A DNA stretch of 64,000 bases from Candidatus Obscuribacterales bacterium (GTDB lineage: Bacteria; Cyanobacteriota; Vampirovibrionia; Obscuribacterales; Obscuribacteraceae): the NCBI GenBank assembly GCA_020050685.1, contig JAGVKG010000064.1:1-64000 (forward strand), read 5' to 3'. The notes under the pieces were generated by a model. The model ran no database searches. It was not told the DNA's origin and worked only from the letters and a program-made list of their open reading frames with translations. Made by a program: the position numbers and the translations under genes. Below, piece after piece: positions 62,367-64,000 of the stretch (within the stretch, counting starts at the first letter, position 1; the number at the start of each line of letters is the position of its first letter).

Positions 62367-63266
62367 ATGAATAAAACTTGGCCGACAATTGAGTTTGATG
62401 TTGATACCGAGCATGAAGACCTCGCCAGTTGGTTGATGGTGCATGCTGGTGCGCTTGGTTGCGAAGTCAGACCAGGTGATCAAGCTTCAGCGAAGCAGAT
62501 AGTCATAGTGGCAACCTTTGATGGTGCGCAACTGGGCGAGTCGGATCTGAATCGCATCAGAGCGTCGTTTGAAGAATATGGATTAGCAAGCTGTCTCAAT
62601 TCTTTGCGCGTTAAATCCATTGCGGAAGAAGATTGGTTGGCTAAGTGGAAAGAAGGTTTTGAGCCATTTGCAGTTGGCGAGCAATTCATGATTGTTCCTT
62701 CTTGGTGCAAGGATAGATTGAATGAAGCGAAAGGAGACATCAATAAAGATCGCCATGCAATAGTGATTGAACCGGGCATGGCATTTGGCACCGGATTGCA
62801 TGCCACCACGCAATTTTGTTTGTGCGCATTGGAAGAACATTTGCAGGGAAAAGATTTGTTGGATGTCGGCACCGGCAGTGGCATTCTGGCAATTGCTGCC
62901 AAACTAATTCGTCCCGATTTGAATATCATTGCTTTTGATACTGACGAACAAGCAATAAAACTGGCAGCAATTAATTGCAAGCTGAGTGGTTTGGAAAGCG
63001 ACGCAATTGAATTGCTTTGTGGCACGAGCGATATCATCCAAGGCAATACCTTTGATGTGATTTGTTCCAACATGACTTGCGAGGATATTCTTGCCTTGTT
63101 GCCCGAATATGTAAGACTCTCCAAGCCGGGCACAAAAATCCCCTGTGCCGGCATCTTATTAGAGAAGCGCGATCTGTTTAAGCAAGGATTGTCCGGATTT
63201 CCCTTTTCTGTGATCGAAGAGAGGGTAAATGGCATGTGGGTCGGTATCGTTTTGCAGCGAGATTAG
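62367..63266 (+). CDS. prmA: Ribosomal protein L11 methyltransferase
   Basis: A 299-residue SAM methyltransferase that trimethylates L11. The N-terminal substrate-recognition domain (about 1-100) leads to EPGMAFGTGLHATTQFCLCALEE, then LLDVGTGSGILAIAAKLI (SAM motif I), IIAFDTDEQAIKLAAINC, and VICSNMTCEDILALLPEY, the NxxxxxL post-motif of PrmA. Length is typical (about 295). The ATG at 62367 is chosen over an upstream TTG because it gives the family start. It follows tRNA-Leu by 85 bases. Confidence 0.95.
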   Translation: MNKTWPTIEFDVDTEHEDLASWLMVHAGALGCEVRPGDQASAKQIVIVATFDGAQLGESDLNRIRASFEEYGLASCLNSLRVKSIAEEDWLAKWKEGFEPFAVGEQFMIVPSWCKDRLNEAKGDINKDRHAIVIEPGMAFGTGLHATTQFCLCALEEHLQGKDLLDVGTGSGILAIAAKLIRPDLNIIAFDTDEQAIKLAAINCKLSGLESDAIELLCGTSDIIQGNTFDVICSNMTCEDILALLPEYVRLSKPGTKIPCAGILLEKRDLFKQGLSGFPFSVIEERVNGMWVGIVLQRD

Positions 63267-63461
63267 TTGGGTGCTGGAACCTTGCCGGGCGGCAAATTCT
63301 GATAAACAATCTATAAAATCTTTCGAAAGCTAAAATTTCCAAGATTCGGGAACACTATTCAGTTACCTACGGTCTGTGTTTATAGGTTGCGTGAGCGTCC
63401 TACTAGACAAATGAAAGAACAAGGTTCGACGGAACCGCCTCCGGCTGGGCCTTTTAGGGAC

Positions 63462-63470
63462 TGTTATAAT
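63462..63470 (+). promoter_or_regulatory. Extended -10 promoter, probably of tmRNA
   Basis: TGTTATAAT has the consensus TATAAT with the TGn extension. No good -35 is seen, which is common for extended -10 promoters. Confidence 0.5.
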
Positions 63471-63528
63471 GTTGTCTGTAAGGGGCTCGCGCAGCCGCCA
63501 ATTTGCACCCTGAAAATTGAATTTGTAG

Positions 63529-63548
63529 GGATGAGGCATGCCTCATCC
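63529..63548. repeat. Perfect 20-bp palindrome
   Basis: GGATGAGGCATGCCTCATCC is fully self-complementary, preceded by GTAG. Its GTAGGG(G)-type start links it to the palindrome at 448-473. It lies about 30 bases before mature tmRNA. Confidence 0.75.
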
Positions 63549-63578
63549 GCCTTAAGGACTTAGTTCCCACAAACACAT

Positions 63579-63958
63579 GGGGGCGTTTAGATTCGACAGG
63601 GATGTCGGGTTATAAGTTGCAGGTCGAGGTCGCTTGGCACCTCGTAAAACACTGAGCAAAACTTAGACGCAAACAATGTCGTCAAATTCCCAACCCAGGC
63701 CAAATTGGCCTTGGTTGCCTAATTTAATTAGGTAACGGGAAACCTGATAGTAGCTTGGCTACCCGCCGCTATTAGGTAAACCATGGTGGCTGCTACCAGG
63801 TAAAGCTAGCGATTAATAACCTGGTTTAAGACTTAATCGCGATCCCGGGCGGTCGTTCAGTCCACTGCCAGCGGTTCTGGCGGAAACCTGAACTAAACTT
63901 GTAGTAGCTTATCTCTCAGCTTCTTTGGACGCGAGTGCGATTCTCGCCGCCTCCACCA
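63579..63958 (+). ncRNA. ssrA: Transfer-messenger RNA
   Basis: A 380-base one-piece tmRNA. The 5' GGGGGCG pairs with 3' CGCCTCC (one G-U), with A and encoded CCA after it. The 5' end reads GGGGGCGTTTAGATTCGACAG, the tmRNA hallmark, and the T arm GCGAGTGCGATTCTCGC precedes the 3' end. The tag frame starts at GCA (63669) and ends at TAA (63720-63722), encoding ANNVVKFPTQAKLALVA. With SmpB, tmRNA rescues stalled ribosomes and marks products for proteolysis. The tag's ANNxVKF start resembles cyanobacterial tags. Confidence 0.97.
63669..63722 (+). other. tmRNA tag reading frame
   Basis: Seventeen codons plus TAA inside ssrA encode ANNVVKFPTQAKLALVA. The end LVA is a degradation signal variant of the common LAA/ALAA. 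Confidence 0.93.
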
Positions 63959-64000
63959 TTTTTTATTTTTAGTGACTTCAAAGTATCATCAGGTGCAGAC

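Larger units (their letters stand above)
63267..63578. other. Intergenic region before tmRNA
   Basis: No protein gene was seen in these 312 bases. TGTTATAAT at 63462-63470 is an extended -10 promoter element, about 109 bases before the mature tmRNA end, implying a 5' precursor. A perfect 20-bp palindrome at 63529-63548 lies inside that leader. Confidence 0.55.

Overview
The window looks like a piece of chromosome from a Gram-negative-type (two-membrane) bacterium of moderate GC content. It carries TolC/RND efflux genes, many signal-peptide proteins, a dTDP-rhamnose operon and an AlgI-like acyltransferase. The tmRNA at the right edge encodes the tag ANNVVKFPTQAKLALVA, which resembles the ANNIVxF-type tags of cyanobacteria. 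My best guess, an inference only, is a non-photosynthetic relative of Cyanobacteria (Melainabacteria/Vampirovibrionia, perhaps Obscuribacterales). No phage, integrase, transposase or CRISPR array was seen.

Layout. 1-3.8 kb: partial exonuclease III, alanine dehydrogenase, thiolase and two small orphans. 3.9-9.6 kb: a dTDP-L-rhamnose operon on the minus strand (sugar-phosphate transferase, then rmlA, rmlB, rmlD and an rmlC-like gene) divergent from a family-2 glycosyltransferase. 9.6-17 kb: a GDSL esterase, a secreted orphan, a Tam-like methyltransferase, an AlkA-like glycosylase, and an SGNH-fold protein paired with an MBOAT acyltransferase. 17.3-21.5 kb: two related FecR-like secreted proteins, a small secreted orphan and a trypsin-like protease. 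21.5-26.7 kb: cysD-cysNC sulfate activation and dnaX. 26.8-33.5 kb: a CHASE2 histidine kinase, NarL-type regulator and secreted protein, divergent from a VIT-VWA-TonB fusion. 33.6-39.6 kb: a secreted HMA protein, dxs, ybaB-recR, and a small membrane protein followed by two tandem acyltransferases, the second lacking its catalytic motif. 39.9-45.9 kb: tolC-RND-MFP efflux operon. 46-54.7 kb: envelope orphans, a CorC-type transporter, a repeat/TPR protein, recJ overlapping apt, and an OsmC-like protein. 55.3-59.5 kb: class Ia ribonucleotide reductase nrdA-nrdB. 59.8-60.5 kb: a HicA/HicB-like pair. 60.5-64 kb: glycerol kinase, tRNA-Leu(CAA), prmA and tmRNA.

How it fits together. Much of the window serves the cell envelope: rhamnose glycan synthesis, O-acylation, lipid acylation, efflux, and many exported proteins of unknown role. 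The rest is core housekeeping for replication and repair, nucleotides, isoprenoids, sulfur and ribosome rescue. Short palindromes and dispersed repeats lie between genes, and several operons use 4-base stop/start overlaps. The most interesting unexplained items are the acyltransferase/pseudo-acyltransferase pair, the VIT-VWA-TonB protein opposite a CHASE2 two-component system, the FecR-like paralogues, and the HicA/HicB-like locus whose small protein has no histidine.
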